The position numbers were made by a program, and so were the translations under genes. Below the pieces are notes generated by a model that saw only the letters and a program-made list of their open reading frames with translations, made no database searches and was not told the origin of the DNA. 64,000 nucleotides of DNA from UBA1783 sp050950925 (GTDB lineage: Bacteria > Bacillota_I > Bacilli_A > Erysipelotrichales > Erysipelotrichaceae): contig JBMNIN010000001.1 in NCBI GenBank assembly GCA_050950925.1, positions 248,001 to 312,000 of the forward strand, given 5' to 3'. Below are positions 18,440 to 27,920 of the stretch, piece after piece (position 1 is the first letter of the stretch; each line of letters opens with the position of its first letter).

Positions 18440-20444
18440 CCGTTTTCCGTCGTAGTACCATGAAAGTTCGGAAGCAGTCATTTGGTTAATAATTGAATAT
18501 TTTAAATATAAGCAACAAAATCTATTGAAAAAGCTGAAAATCAGTGTTTTTTTATGTTTTTTTATTAAAAATCGACTAAAAAAATATTTAATAAATTTTT
18601 AAGACGTGTTATAATAATGGTACTACATGGTACTATGTGAATAGGAGGTTCTTATGGCTTATTTCCTTAGACAGGATAAAAAGAAAAATGGTATCTATCT
18701 TCAGGTTTATGAATCTTATTGGGATAAAGATCTTAAAGAATCCAGAAATAGAAGTATTAAAGCTTTTGGTTATGTTCATGAACTTATTTCTGATGAGATT
18801 ACTGACCCTGTTGCCCATTTTAAAGAAGTGGTAAATCAAATGAATGAAAAAAGAAAAGCTGAATTTTCAGATGAAACCAGACCACGGGCTTTTACTAAAC
18901 ATCTTGAAAAAAATGTCGGTTACTTTCTGCTTTCATCCTTAATTGATGAGTTAGGTGTTAAAGAAACTGTCGACATTCTTGCATCAGCTAAACAATTTCA
19001 ATTCAGTCTTTTTGATATGATGGCCCAACTTATCTACTGCAGGGCAATCTGCCCCTGTTCAAAATCAAAGACGGTTTCCAGTGTATTCCCAAAACTTTTT
19101 GAATCTTCAGATATTTCTGAAGATCAGGTTTATGACGGACTAAACTTTATAGGAGAAAACTATAAAAAATACATTGAACTTTTTAACCATTGTCTTAATC
19201 AATATTATAAAAGAGACTATTCCAGAGTTTTCTTTGACTGTACCAACTATTACTTTGAAATCGATATTTCTAAAGATGATAAACAAAAAGGTGTTTCAAA
19301 AGAAAAGCGCAATGAACCTGTTATTGGTCAGGCTCTGCTTTTAGATTCTGACCTTATTCCATTAGCTATGCAGATGTATCCTGGAAATGAATCTGAAAAA
19401 CCTTATATTCGAAAAGTAATAGAAGAAATGAAACAGCGATATAAAGTAACGGGAAAAACAGTACAAGTGGCTGATAAGGGACTTAACTGTGCCAGAAACA
19501 TCTATGCTGCCGCTATTGAAGGTAATGATGGTTACATATTCTCTAAGTCTATTCGTGGCAAAAACATCAGTCAGGCTGAGAAAAAATGGGTTTTATTAGA
19601 AAACAGCGCTAATGTTTTTGAAGACTTTTATAATGAAGATAATTCTATTAAGTTTAGATTAAAATCATGTGTTGACTCTTTTGAATATAAATTTGATGAG
19701 GTTGACCCTGAAACCAATAAGACTGTTACAAGAAAGTTTTCTGTTAAAGAAAGAAGAATTGTATCTTACAATCCGTCACTGGCGAAAAAACAAAGATTGG
19801 AAATACTTAAAATGGTTGATAAAGCCAAAAAACATCTTTCATATAAAGAACTTACCAAAGAAGAAATAGGTGAAGCAGCCAAATATATCAAGGTGAATAA
19901 TAAAGATTCAAGTGGTAAAAAAGTGAATCCTGTTTTTGAAATTGATCAGGCAGTAATTGATGAAGATATGGAATATGCCGGATACAATATGATTGTTACT
20001 TCAGAACTTAATATGCAGCCTGTTGAAGTATATGAAACCTACCATAATTTATGGAAGATTGAAGAATCATTTAGAATAACAAAATCAATGCTTGACGGAA
20101 GACCTGTTTTTGTACAGAAAAAAGAAACAATCTACGGTCACTTTCTTATCTGTTACCTTTGTTTGTTTCTTCTCCGCGTTCTAGAAATTAAGTGTTTTTC
20201 CAACAAGGTCAGCTCCTATGATATTATCAATTTCATTAGAGATTTCCGTGTTGTTGATAAAGGTGATGGAACTTTTATCAATCTGTCCAGCAACCAATAT
20301 GTCAATGAAAAGATAAGTTCTGTGACAGGAATTATCAATCTTGACGCACTTGTTCTTACTAAAAATGAGATTGATAATTTGTTTAATTCTTCCATATTAA
20401 TTAATTCAGAGTACTAGGTTTTGAGCAAAACGACGGAAGTCAGG
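18439..20444 (+). mobile_element. IS1634-family insertion sequence
   Basis: An element of about 2.0 kb holding one transposase gene. Its ends are imperfect 15-bp inverted repeats, CCCGTTTTCCGTCGT on the left and CCTGACTTCCGTCGT (reverse complement of the right end), 12 of 15 matching. It is bracketed by a 51-52 bp direct repeat. IS1634-type elements are known for long, variable target duplications. The intact reading frame and unaltered duplication point to a recent insertion. Confidence 0.9.
18654..20417 (+). CDS. IS1634-family (IS4-superfamily) DDE transposase
   Basis: 587 residues, about the usual length, complete. The first catalytic Asp is in SRVFFDCTNYYFE, the second in VQVADKGLNC, and the Glu in the YHNLWKIEESFRITKSMLDGRPVF region (the Y-(2)-R-(3)-E-(6)-K-like signature of IS4 relatives). 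Strong AGGAGG at 18643-18648. It is the only gene of the element. Confidence 0.93.
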   Translation: MAYFLRQDKKKNGIYLQVYESYWDKDLKESRNRSIKAFGYVHELISDEITDPVAHFKEVVNQMNEKRKAEFSDETRPRAFTKHLEKNVGYFLLSSLIDELGVKETVDILASAKQFQFSLFDMMAQLIYCRAICPCSKSKTVSSVFPKLFESSDISEDQVYDGLNFIGENYKKYIELFNHCLNQYYKRDYSRVFFDCTNYYFEIDISKDDKQKGVSKEKRNEPVIGQALLLDSDLIPLAMQMYPGNESEKPYIRKVIEEMKQRYKVTGKTVQVADKGLNCARNIYAAAIEGNDGYIFSKSIRGKNISQAEKKWVLLENSANVFEDFYNEDNSIKFRLKSCVDSFEYKFDEVDPETNKTVTRKFSVKERRIVSYNPSLAKKQRLEILKMVDKAKKHLSYKELTKEEIGEAAKYIKVNNKDSSGKKVNPVFEIDQAVIDEDMEYAGYNMIVTSELNMQPVEVYETYHNLWKIEESFRITKSMLDGRPVFVQKKETIYGHFLICYLCLFLLRVLEIKCFSNKVSSYDIINFIRDFRVVDKGDGTFINLSSNQYVNEKISSVTGIINLDALVLTKNEIDNLFNSSILINSEY

Positions 20445-20496
20445 TTATATATTCAAATATATTTATAATCATAACTATTATAGCAACTGACTATAC
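20445..20496. repeat. Right copy of the IS target-site duplication
   Basis: Identical over 52 bp to 18388-18439; lies immediately outside the right inverted repeat ending TCAGG. Confidence 0.9.
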
Positions 20497-20635
20497 TGGT
20501 TTTCAAGTATTTTTTCAATTTTTTATTTTTTTTAGGTTTTTTCAAAATTATATTCTTTACCGATTTCTTTTTACAGATTAAACTTTTAGAGATTTAACCA
20601 TATTTAGTGCTATAATTGTAAACGGGATAACTTTT

Positions 20636-21034
20636 ATGATTAAAAACAATGAAGTTTTTAAAGAATTTGCGACAGATAAGGGCCCATATGCTGGTATTTG
20701 GGTAATTGTTTTAATCCTTTTGTTGTTTCCGCTGGGCCTGAATAAATTATTTTTTGCTTTATTTACCAGGTTTAAAGCCGGTAATGCTTTCATGATTAAA
20801 TATCAGGCAAAAATATTTGCCGGACTTATCAGCGTATTATTTGATTTAACTTATATTTTTGCTTCAGGCTTACAAAAACCATTTGCTGTTGTAAAAAGAA
20901 GGATTGCTGATTTTTTAGGTAATCTGAGATATATCGGGCTTAAAAATTCGTTTAAATGGTATTTTGCCGCTGCGAAAGCAGAAGGCTATGCTTTCTGGAT
21001 TATTTTTGGATGTATTTTGTATAATTTTTATTGA
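20636..21034 (+). CDS. Small protein of unknown function with hydrophobic segments
   Basis: 132 residues, not recognised. A hydrophobic segment at about 20-45 (IWVIVLILLLFPLGL) is followed by a basic, amphipathic middle and a second hydrophobic end (AFWIIFGCILYNFY). The ribosome site is weak (a GGGATAAC stretch 5 nt before ATG) and an in-frame stop excludes an extension beyond about 13 codons. TATAAT lies about 25 nt upstream. It stands alone between the IS element and the C-S lyase gene. It may be a real membrane protein or a 5'-truncated remnant. Confidence 0.5.
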   Translation: MIKNNEVFKEFATDKGPYAGIWVIVLILLLFPLGLNKLFFALFTRFKAGNAFMIKYQAKIFAGLISVLFDLTYIFASGLQKPFAVVKRRIADFLGNLRYIGLKNSFKWYFAAAKAEGYAFWIIFGCILYNFY

Positions 21035-21093
21035 TGCACTTATTACATTTATAAACTACAATAATATTTGAGAGATAGATAAAGGGGATAAAT

Positions 21094-22254
21094 ATGTATA
21101 ATTTTGACAAAATCATAGAACGTAGAAACACTAACTGCTACAAATGGGATTCACTGAAAATTAAATATAACGGGGTTGATGATATCATCCCCATGGGTAT
21201 AGCCGATATGGATTTTGAAGTATGTGATGAAATTGAGAAAGCTTTAAAAGACCGGATTAAACACCCTGTCTTTGGTTATTCCAACGATATCAGAGGTGAG
21301 CTGGCTCCAATTATTTACCAGAGGCTTAAAAACAAAGGCTATGATATTGAATTGGACGATATTGTGATTGCCACTGGTGTAGTCTATATTGTTTCTCACA
21401 TCATAAGAACTTTTACCAGCAAAGGAGATAAAATTGTTTTGCCAACACCTTATTACACTCCTTTTGGCTCAGTAATTGAAAATAATAATCGGATTATTTT
21501 ACCCTGTAAAATGAAACTGGTTGACGGTATTTATAGAATGGATTTGAGCAGTATTGAAGATAAAATTGATGAATCAACAACAATGTTTATTTTTTGCAAT
21601 CCTCATAATCCTACCGGAAGAATTTTTGATAAAGACGAAATGTCAGAATTATCAGATTTTTGCCGAAGACATAATCTGCTGATAATTTCTGATGAAATCC
21701 ATAGCGATTTTGCTTTAACTAAACCTTTCTGTCCGATTATCAATATTGATGAATATGCTAAAAATAATACTTTTACTGTTTCCAGTTGCACTAAAACATT
21801 TAATCTGGCAGCTCTTAAGGTGGCCTTCTGCATCATTTCAAATCCTGAACTCAAAAAAAAGTACTTAAAAGCTGCTATAAATACCGGTTTAGACAGTGTT
21901 AATGTTTTTGGCATTGAAGCCCTCAAAGCAGCCTATTTAAAAGGTCAGAAATGGGAAGAAGAAATGCTTGAATATTTAAAAGGGAATAGAGAATATGTTC
22001 TTAACTTTTTTGAAAAGAAACTTCCCAACATTAAGGTAAATCCTTCTGAAGGAACTTATTTGTTATGGATTGACTTTACCAACAGTGGCAAGGATATTGA
22101 CCAGATTCAAAATATTCTCATTAACGAATGCAAAGTAGAGTTAAATGACGGGCGTATGTATGGCGGACATACAGGCTTTGGCAGAATGAATATCGCTGCT
22201 CCAAGAAGCTGTATTGCTGAAGCCTGTGATAGAATTTATTCAGTTTTCAAATAA
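21094..22254 (+). CDS. PLP-dependent C-S lyase of the PatB/MalY family
   Basis: 386 residues, a class I/II aminotransferase fold in the PatB/MalY subgroup. Start YNFDKIIERRNTNCYKWD is typical of the subgroup; MGIADMDFEV, FCNPHNPTGR, ISDEIHSDF and SSCTKTFNLA (PLP-binding Lys) follow in order. The family performs beta-elimination on cystathionine or cysteine, releasing pyruvate, ammonia and a thiol. The gene has GGGGAT ribosome-site sequence and its own terminator, so it is probably monocistronic. Confidence 0.92.
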   Translation: MYNFDKIIERRNTNCYKWDSLKIKYNGVDDIIPMGIADMDFEVCDEIEKALKDRIKHPVFGYSNDIRGELAPIIYQRLKNKGYDIELDDIVIATGVVYIVSHIIRTFTSKGDKIVLPTPYYTPFGSVIENNNRIILPCKMKLVDGIYRMDLSSIEDKIDESTTMFIFCNPHNPTGRIFDKDEMSELSDFCRRHNLLIISDEIHSDFALTKPFCPIINIDEYAKNNTFTVSSCTKTFNLAALKVAFCIISNPELKKKYLKAAINTGLDSVNVFGIEALKAAYLKGQKWEEEMLEYLKGNREYVLNFFEKKLPNIKVNPSEGTYLLWIDFTNSGKDIDQIQNILINECKVELNDGRMYGGHTGFGRMNIAAPRSCIAEACDRIYSVFK

Positions 22255-22281
22255 AGTGGGCAACCACTTTTTATTCTTTTA
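22253..22281 (+). terminator. Terminator of the C-S lyase gene
   Basis: Seven-bp stem AAAGTGG / CCACTTT with a GCAA tetraloop, followed by TTTATTCTTTT; the stop codon TAA overlaps the stem. Confidence 0.85.
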
Positions 22282-22409
22282 AATTAAGTATCATTAAAAA
22301 ATCTGATTCACAAAATTTCCAAGGTCATTTTTCTCTCTCATTTTATTCTTCTAACAATTCTATCCGGTTATTATAATATGTTATAATATTATACAGAGGT
22401 ATTTTCTTG

Positions 22410-23042
22410 ATGAAAAAAGGATTATTTTTAACTATTGAAGGTTGTGATGGAAGTGGTAAAACTACCGCTTCTTTAGCCGTTATTGATATATTAAAAAAAG
22501 AAGGCTACGATGTTCTATACACCAGAGAACCAGGCGGAAGTGATATTGCTGAGCAAATCAGAAAAGTAATTTTAGACATTGATAATACTTCTATGGATAT
22601 TAGAACCGAAGCTCTATTATATGCTGCCAGCAGAAGACAGCATCTGATTGAAATTATTCTTCCAGCTTTAAAAGAAAATAAAATCGTTGTTTGTGACCGT
22701 TTTGTTGATTCTTCACTGGCATATCAGGGTTATGCCAGAGGAATCGGAGTTGATGAAGTTTTCAGTATTAACCAGTTCGCTATTGGCAATAATATGCCTG
22801 ATTTGACTATCTATTATGCTATTGATGCTCAAAAAGGACTCCAACGCATCGCTAACAGGAAAAATTTAGACCGTCTTGATGTAGAAAGTATTTCTTTTCA
22901 CAAAAAAGTTCAGGAAGGATATGAACTTCTTTGTGCAAAATACCCTGAAAGAATTAAAGTGGTCGACGCAACTTTATCTAAAGAAGAAGTTGTCAGAAAA
23001 ACATATGAAATAATTATTGAAAAGGTAAAAGAAAATGTTTAA
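22410..23042 (+). CDS. tmk: Thymidylate kinase
   Basis: About 210 residues; phosphorylates dTMP to dTDP. P-loop EGCDGSGKTT at residues 10-19, the DR motif in VCDRFVDSSLAYQG, and the TREPGGS segment are all present. A TTG sits directly before the ATG at 22410; AGAGGT is 9 nt before the ATG, which is preferred. It opens the tmk-holB-yaaT cluster conserved in Bacillota, and overlaps holB by 8 bp. Confidence 0.95.
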   Translation: MKKGLFLTIEGCDGSGKTTASLAVIDILKKEGYDVLYTREPGGSDIAEQIRKVILDIDNTSMDIRTEALLYAASRRQHLIEIILPALKENKIVVCDRFVDSSLAYQGYARGIGVDEVFSINQFAIGNNMPDLTIYYAIDAQKGLQRIANRKNLDRLDVESISFHKKVQEGYELLCAKYPERIKVVDATLSKEEVVRKTYEIIIEKVKENV

Positions 23043-24006
23043 AGAAGTTCTCAACACAACCCAGCCTATCGTTTATCAGACACTGAAAAATGCACTGGAA
23101 AGTGAACATCTTTCTCATTGTTATTTATTTGTCGGCGATAAAGGAACGCACAAACTAGAAACCTCTTTTTTGCTTGCTCAAAGTCTAATCTGCGAAAACA
23201 AAACTGTTTTTGCCTGTGAAAAGTGTGCGAATTGTCGGAGAATAAAAGAAAACAATTACGTAGATTTGATATATATTGATGAGGATGACAAAAACATCAA
23301 AGTAGAAATGATTGAAAATCTTCAGCATCAATTTGAAAAAACCGCCCTAGAAAAAGCAGGAAAAAAGGTTTTTATCATCAACAACTGTGAAAAACTGACA
23401 TCTCATGCTGCAAACAGTTTGCTAAAGTTTATTGAGGAACCTGCAGGTAATACGACCGGCATTTTTATCACAACTCAGGTTGATGGTGTGCTTCCTACAA
23501 TTGTTTCCCGCAGTCAGACTCTCAATTTCAAACCCCTGAGTAAAAAAGCGTTCTTTAACTTTGCATTAGAAAAAAATATTGATTCTTTATCCGCTCATTT
23601 AATAAGTAATCTGGTGAGCAGAGAAACAGATATTGTTCCTCTTTCTAAAAATAAAAATTTTAACAAAGCAATTGAAATTTTCTTTGAATTTACAGATAAA
23701 TATTTTAATAATAAAACTGACAGTTATTTTTATCTTCAAAACACTGTTGCCAACAGCAGTAAAAGAAATCATACAGATATTATTAAATATTTTTTAGACA
23801 TTTCTCTTTTGTTTATTCAGGATTATTTAAATAATTATGATAGTGAAGATGAAGCTTATTCAGACTTGCTTCAACTGGCTAAAAATAGTGACTTCAACTA
23901 TTCAGCAGTTATGAAAGCCTGCATTGATTCCAAAACTTCACTAAACAAATCAGCAAACAGATTATTACTGGTTGATCAACTTATATACAAATTATTGGAG
24001 GTTTAA
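23035..24006 (+). CDS. holB: DNA polymerase III delta' subunit
   Basis: 323 residues, a clamp-loader AAA+-like protein. Zinc-binding cysteines ACEKCANCRR are present, with KVFIINNCEKLTSHAANSLLKFIEEP (Walker-B-like region and helix) and SRSQTLNFKPLS (SRC-like motif). The P-loop region is degenerate (GDKGTHKLETSF), as expected for delta'. It overlaps tmk and is followed after 1 bp by yaaT. Confidence 0.93.
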   Translation: MFKEVLNTTQPIVYQTLKNALESEHLSHCYLFVGDKGTHKLETSFLLAQSLICENKTVFACEKCANCRRIKENNYVDLIYIDEDDKNIKVEMIENLQHQFEKTALEKAGKKVFIINNCEKLTSHAANSLLKFIEEPAGNTTGIFITTQVDGVLPTIVSRSQTLNFKPLSKKAFFNFALEKNIDSLSAHLISNLVSRETDIVPLSKNKNFNKAIEIFFEFTDKYFNNKTDSYFYLQNTVANSSKRNHTDIIKYFLDISLLFIQDYLNNYDSEDEAYSDLLQLAKNSDFNYSAVMKACIDSKTSLNKSANRLLLVDQLIYKLLEV

Positions 24007-24007
24007 T

Positions 24008-24880
24008 ATGAATACAAAAAAAATGAACGACAGTGAAGAAAACGTTAAATATAAATACTGTGTCTCAATCAAATTCCCTGGTTCAAGGAAAGCATATAAT
24101 TTTGGTACTGATGATAACACTTTAAAATATGGCGATCAGGTCGTCGTAGAAACAGTAAGAGGACTGGAATTAGGAGAACTGATCAGTGAAATCAGAGATG
24201 CTGATACTCATCAGATAGATGTGGAGTTAAAACCCATTTTAAGAAAAGCCAATATTGAAGATATTCGTCAAAATGAGGAAAATCTCAGTGAAGAGCCTGC
24301 ACTTTTGGCAAGATGTCAGGAGTGTATTGATCAGCTGGCTTTGGAAATGTATCTGATTTCTGCTGAGTATACACTTGACAGAAGCAAAGTAATCTTTTCT
24401 TATGTGGCTGATGAAAGAGTAGATTTCCGGGAGTTGCTGAAACTTTTAGCTTCTGCTTTTAAATGCCGTATTGAACTGCGACAAATCGGCCCCAGAGATA
24501 AAGCTAAAATTATAGGCGGTCTTGGAAGTTGCGGAATGGAGACTTGCTGTTCAAGGTTTTTAGATGATTTTGATATTGTTTCCATCAACATGGCTAAAAA
24601 TCAGCTGTTGGCCCTGAACACATCTAAATTATCCGGTCAATGTGACAAACTGATGTGCTGTTTAAAATTTGAAGATGAAGCTTATAAAAAATTAAGAGCC
24701 GGCTTACCTAAACTGAATGCTCTGGTTGTTTATGATAATGAAAAATTTCGTATCACCAGCATGAACCTGCTGAATAATTCAGTACGAATTTCAAATAAGG
24801 AGAATTCTGTCGATATGACAATTGATGAACTGAAAGAAGTTTTAGCTGCAAATAAAAAAACTTCTAAACAAAATAAATAA
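24008..24880 (+). CDS. yaaT: PSP1-domain protein YaaT
   Basis: About 290 residues with the PSP1 C-terminal domain: CVSIKFPGSRKAYNFG at the N-terminus, then VETVRGLELGEL and the cysteine-rich GGLGSCGMETCCSRFL and LMCCLKFE. In Bacillus the protein works with YlbF and YmcA (RicT complex) in RNase Y control and sporulation/competence. GGAGG at 23997-24001 is 6 nt before the ATG at 24008. The neighbourhood (tmk, holB) is the conserved one. Confidence 0.93.
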   Translation: MNTKKMNDSEENVKYKYCVSIKFPGSRKAYNFGTDDNTLKYGDQVVVETVRGLELGELISEIRDADTHQIDVELKPILRKANIEDIRQNEENLSEEPALLARCQECIDQLALEMYLISAEYTLDRSKVIFSYVADERVDFRELLKLLASAFKCRIELRQIGPRDKAKIIGGLGSCGMETCCSRFLDDFDIVSINMAKNQLLALNTSKLSGQCDKLMCCLKFEDEAYKKLRAGLPKLNALVVYDNEKFRITSMNLLNNSVRISNKENSVDMTIDELKEVLAANKKTSKQNK

Positions 24881-24900
24881 TAATTATTGGAGAGATATTT

Positions 24901-27897
24901 ATGAAAAAAGAACGTAGAATTTGGATAACTTTACTGGTATTTGGATTATTGGGACAGTTAGCCTGGACTGTTGAAAATATGTATTTCAACATTTTCGTCT
25001 ATAACACCTTAAGTGGTGATGTCGATGTAATTGCCGCTATGGTAGCTCTCAGCGCCATAACTGCTACTGTTACAACATTACTGATGGGGGCTGTCAGTGA
25101 TAAACTTGGTAAAAGAAAAATTTTCATCACCCTTGGCTATTTTATCTGGGGATTAACTGTTATTGCTTTCTCTTTTATCAATCTGGAAAATATCGCTAAA
25201 TTTTTCCCTCATATTGAAGCTGCTACAGCCGGAGGGATTTTTGCGATTGTTTTAGACTGTATAATGACCTTCTTTGGTTCTACTGCCAATGATGCTGCTT
25301 TTAATGCCTGGATTACCGATGAAATTGATAACACTGACAGAAGCAAATATGAAGCTGTGCTGGCTACTCTGCCTCTGATATCAATGATTATCGTATTTGG
25401 TTTATTGGATGGTTTTACCCAACAGGGTAGATGGGATATCTTCTTCCTTATTGTTGGCAGCAGTGTTTCCCTGGGAGGACTATTTGGAATGTTCTTTCTT
25501 AAAGAAACAGTTTCCAGCAAATCAAAAGAATCTTTATTATCAAACATTCTCTACGGATTTAAACCATCAGTAGTAAAAGAAAATAAAAGACTGTATTTGT
25601 CTTTTGCCTGTTTATTGACACTGTCAATCGCTACTCAGGTATTTATGCCATACTTCATCATTTATATTCAGGCATACCTGCAGATTAATGATTATGCCCT
25701 GATATTGGCAGCGGTACTGATTGTTTCAAGTGTTATCTCGGTTTTGTTTGGCAGAGTTATCGACAAACTTGGCACTTTTAAAGTTTTTGTCCCGGCAACA
25801 CTGACTTTTGTTGTTGGTTTAGTAATGATGTTTTTTGCCAGAAAGATGTTAACTATTATTTTTTCAGGCATTGTCATGATGAGCGGAAATCTGATTCTTA
25901 CCGCCATTATCCATGGAAGCATCAGAAATTACACTCCAGAAGATAAAGCCGGACTTTTCCAGGGAATCAGAATGATATTCATGGTTATGCTGCCAATGAT
26001 AATCGGGCCGGTTATCGGAGCATTAGTAATTAAAAACAGTGGCAATACCTATGTAGATTTAGGGGTTGTTAAAGAAGTTCCTACACCAGCCATCTGGCTG
26101 GCTTCAGCCATTGTCGCACTGCTGATTTTAGTTCCTTTCTACTTCCTGTCAAAAGAAGATAAAAAGCAAAAAAAAAATCACAATAAATTATTAACAGAAT
26201 ATGGTGATCAGCTTGATATAAATAATGTTTTGCCGGAATATCCCCGTCCGCAATTGGTAAGAGATTCTTATATCAATTTAAATGGTATCTGGAAATATGC
26301 CATTAATCAGAGTGATGAAATCCCTTCAGTTTTTGATGGTGATGTTATTGTTCCTTATGCTATTGAATCGGTACTTTCAAGAGTAAACAGAACCATCACT
26401 CCTAAAGATGTTCTATGGTATAAAAAAGAATTTACCTTACCTGAAGGATTTAACAAGGGATTGGTACACTTGCATTTTGGTGCAGTTGATCAGATTTGTA
26501 AAGTATACATAAATCAACAGCTGGCAGGTGAACATGTCGGTGGATATCTTCCATTCTCTTTTGAAATATCTGAATTTTTACAGGAAAAAAATGAACTTAT
26601 AGTATATGTAAAAGACTTAACTGACACCAGTTATCATTCTAAAGGTAAACAATCATCTAAAAGAGGAGGTATCTGGTATACTCCTATCAGCGGTATCTGG
26701 CAGACTGTCTGGCTGGAATCAACACCTGTAAACTATATTGAATCTCTCAGGATTTCTATCGATTATGATTTACAGACAGTTAATTTAGATATCACCGGAA
26801 ATGATGAAAAATATATCGTAACTGTTAAAGAAGAAAATAAAACTATTTTCAATAAGCAGACTGAAACTCCAGTTTCTATTAAATTAGACAACGTCCGAAG
26901 TTGGACTCCTGAAAATCCTTTCTTATATGATCTGATTGTTTCTAATGGAAAAGATACCGTAAACTCTTATTTTGGAATGAGAAAATTTTCCGTCGCCAGT
27001 GACAAATATGGCATAAAGCGTCTGATGCTGAATAACCAGCCGTATTTCCATAAAGGGATTTTAGATCAAGGTTATTACAGTGATGGCATTTATACTCCGG
27101 CCAGTTACAGACAAATGGAAGATGATATCAGAATGCTTAAAGATATGGGCTTCAACACTATCAGAAAACACATTAAAATTGATCCATTATATTTCTATTA
27201 TCTGTGTGACAAAATGGGTATGTTAGTATGGCAGGATATGGTTAATGGTGGAAGCGAATATTCTGATTTAATTATTGGTTATCTGCCATATCTTAAAGTT
27301 TTAAACATCAAAGATAGTTACTACGGTCTGTTTGCCCGCAATAACAAAGAAGGAAGAGAAGAGTTTATTAAGGAAATGAAAGAAACTGTTGATTTACTAT
27401 ATAATACCGTTTCACTGGCTCTGTGGGTTCCATTTAATGAAGGCTGGGGACAGTTCGATGCCATAAAAATTGCTGAACTGTTAAGAAGTTGGGACAGTTC
27501 AAGAACTATTGACCATGCCAGCGGCTGGCACGATCAGAAAGGTGGCGATTTATTCAGTAAACATATTTACTTCGACAAAATAAAATTTGAAGAAGATGAG
27601 CGGGTATGGGCGTTGACTGAATATGGCGGGTATTCCTGGGCAGTTAAAGGACATACTTACAATAATGCCAACTTCGGTTACCAGGTCTTCAGCAATAAAC
27701 TTGATCTGCAGAGCGCCTTTATTCAGCTTCATAATCAGCAGATTATTCCACTGATTGAAAAGGGCTTGTCAGCCATTATTTATACTCAGTTATCAGATGT
27801 TGAAGATGAAGTAAATGGTCTGGTAACTTATGATCGTAAAATAATTAAGTTTGATACCAATGTCATTAAAATCATCTTAGATAAAATGCAATTTTAA
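24901..27897 (+). CDS. MFS sugar transporter fused to a GH2 beta-glycosidase
   Basis: 998 residues in one frame. Residues 1 to about 420 are a 12-TM MFS transporter of the SLC45/GPH-like sugar type (SDKLGKRKIF between helices 2 and 3). From about 440 a complete GH2 enzyme follows: sugar-binding jelly-roll (YPRPQLVRDSYINLNGIWKY), immunoglobulin-like domain, and TIM barrel with acid/base Glu847 (WVPFNEGWG) and nucleophile Glu907 (ALTEYGGY). The product should import and cleave a beta-glycoside, with the hydrolase tethered on the inner face. The linker is encoded partly by an A10 run (26168-26177). It follows yaaT by 20 bp with a GGAGAG ribosome site. Confidence 0.9.
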   Translation: MKKERRIWITLLVFGLLGQLAWTVENMYFNIFVYNTLSGDVDVIAAMVALSAITATVTTLLMGAVSDKLGKRKIFITLGYFIWGLTVIAFSFINLENIAKFFPHIEAATAGGIFAIVLDCIMTFFGSTANDAAFNAWITDEIDNTDRSKYEAVLATLPLISMIIVFGLLDGFTQQGRWDIFFLIVGSSVSLGGLFGMFFLKETVSSKSKESLLSNILYGFKPSVVKENKRLYLSFACLLTLSIATQVFMPYFIIYIQAYLQINDYALILAAVLIVSSVISVLFGRVIDKLGTFKVFVPATLTFVVGLVMMFFARKMLTIIFSGIVMMSGNLILTAIIHGSIRNYTPEDKAGLFQGIRMIFMVMLPMIIGPVIGALVIKNSGNTYVDLGVVKEVPTPAIWLASAIVALLILVPFYFLSKEDKKQKKNHNKLLTEYGDQLDINNVLPEYPRPQLVRDSYINLNGIWKYAINQSDEIPSVFDGDVIVPYAIESVLSRVNRTITPKDVLWYKKEFTLPEGFNKGLVHLHFGAVDQICKVYINQQLAGEHVGGYLPFSFEISEFLQEKNELIVYVKDLTDTSYHSKGKQSSKRGGIWYTPISGIWQTVWLESTPVNYIESLRISIDYDLQTVNLDITGNDEKYIVTVKEENKTIFNKQTETPVSIKLDNVRSWTPENPFLYDLIVSNGKDTVNSYFGMRKFSVASDKYGIKRLMLNNQPYFHKGILDQGYYSDGIYTPASYRQMEDDIRMLKDMGFNTIRKHIKIDPLYFYYLCDKMGMLVWQDMVNGGSEYSDLIIGYLPYLKVLNIKDSYYGLFARNNKEGREEFIKEMKETVDLLYNTVSLALWVPFNEGWGQFDAIKIAELLRSWDSSRTIDHASGWHDQKGGDLFSKHIYFDKIKFEEDERVWALTEYGGYSWAVKGHTYNNANFGYQVFSNKLDLQSAFIQLHNQQIIPLIEKGLSAIIYTQLSDVEDEVNGLVTYDRKIIKFDTNVIKIILDKMQF

Positions 27898-27920
27898 AGG
27901 AGACTGCTAGTCTCCTTTTT
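27896..27920. terminator. Shared bidirectional terminator of the fusion gene and the NUDIX gene
   Basis: Ten-bp perfect stem AAAGGAGACT / AGTCTCCTTT with a GCT loop and a T tail on the plus strand. The stop codons of both convergent genes (TAA at 27895-27897, TAG at 27907-27909) fall in or at the hairpin. Confidence 0.9.

Noticed and set aside
18439..20444. The element as a site-specific integrative element with att sites
   Set aside because: It contains only a DDE transposase, has inverted terminal repeats, and the 52-bp repeats flank these ends directly, as in a target duplication.
20578..20793. A 71-codon minus-strand frame overlapping the unknown membrane gene
   Set aside because: It is antisense to the better-supported frame at 20636 and has no ribosome site.
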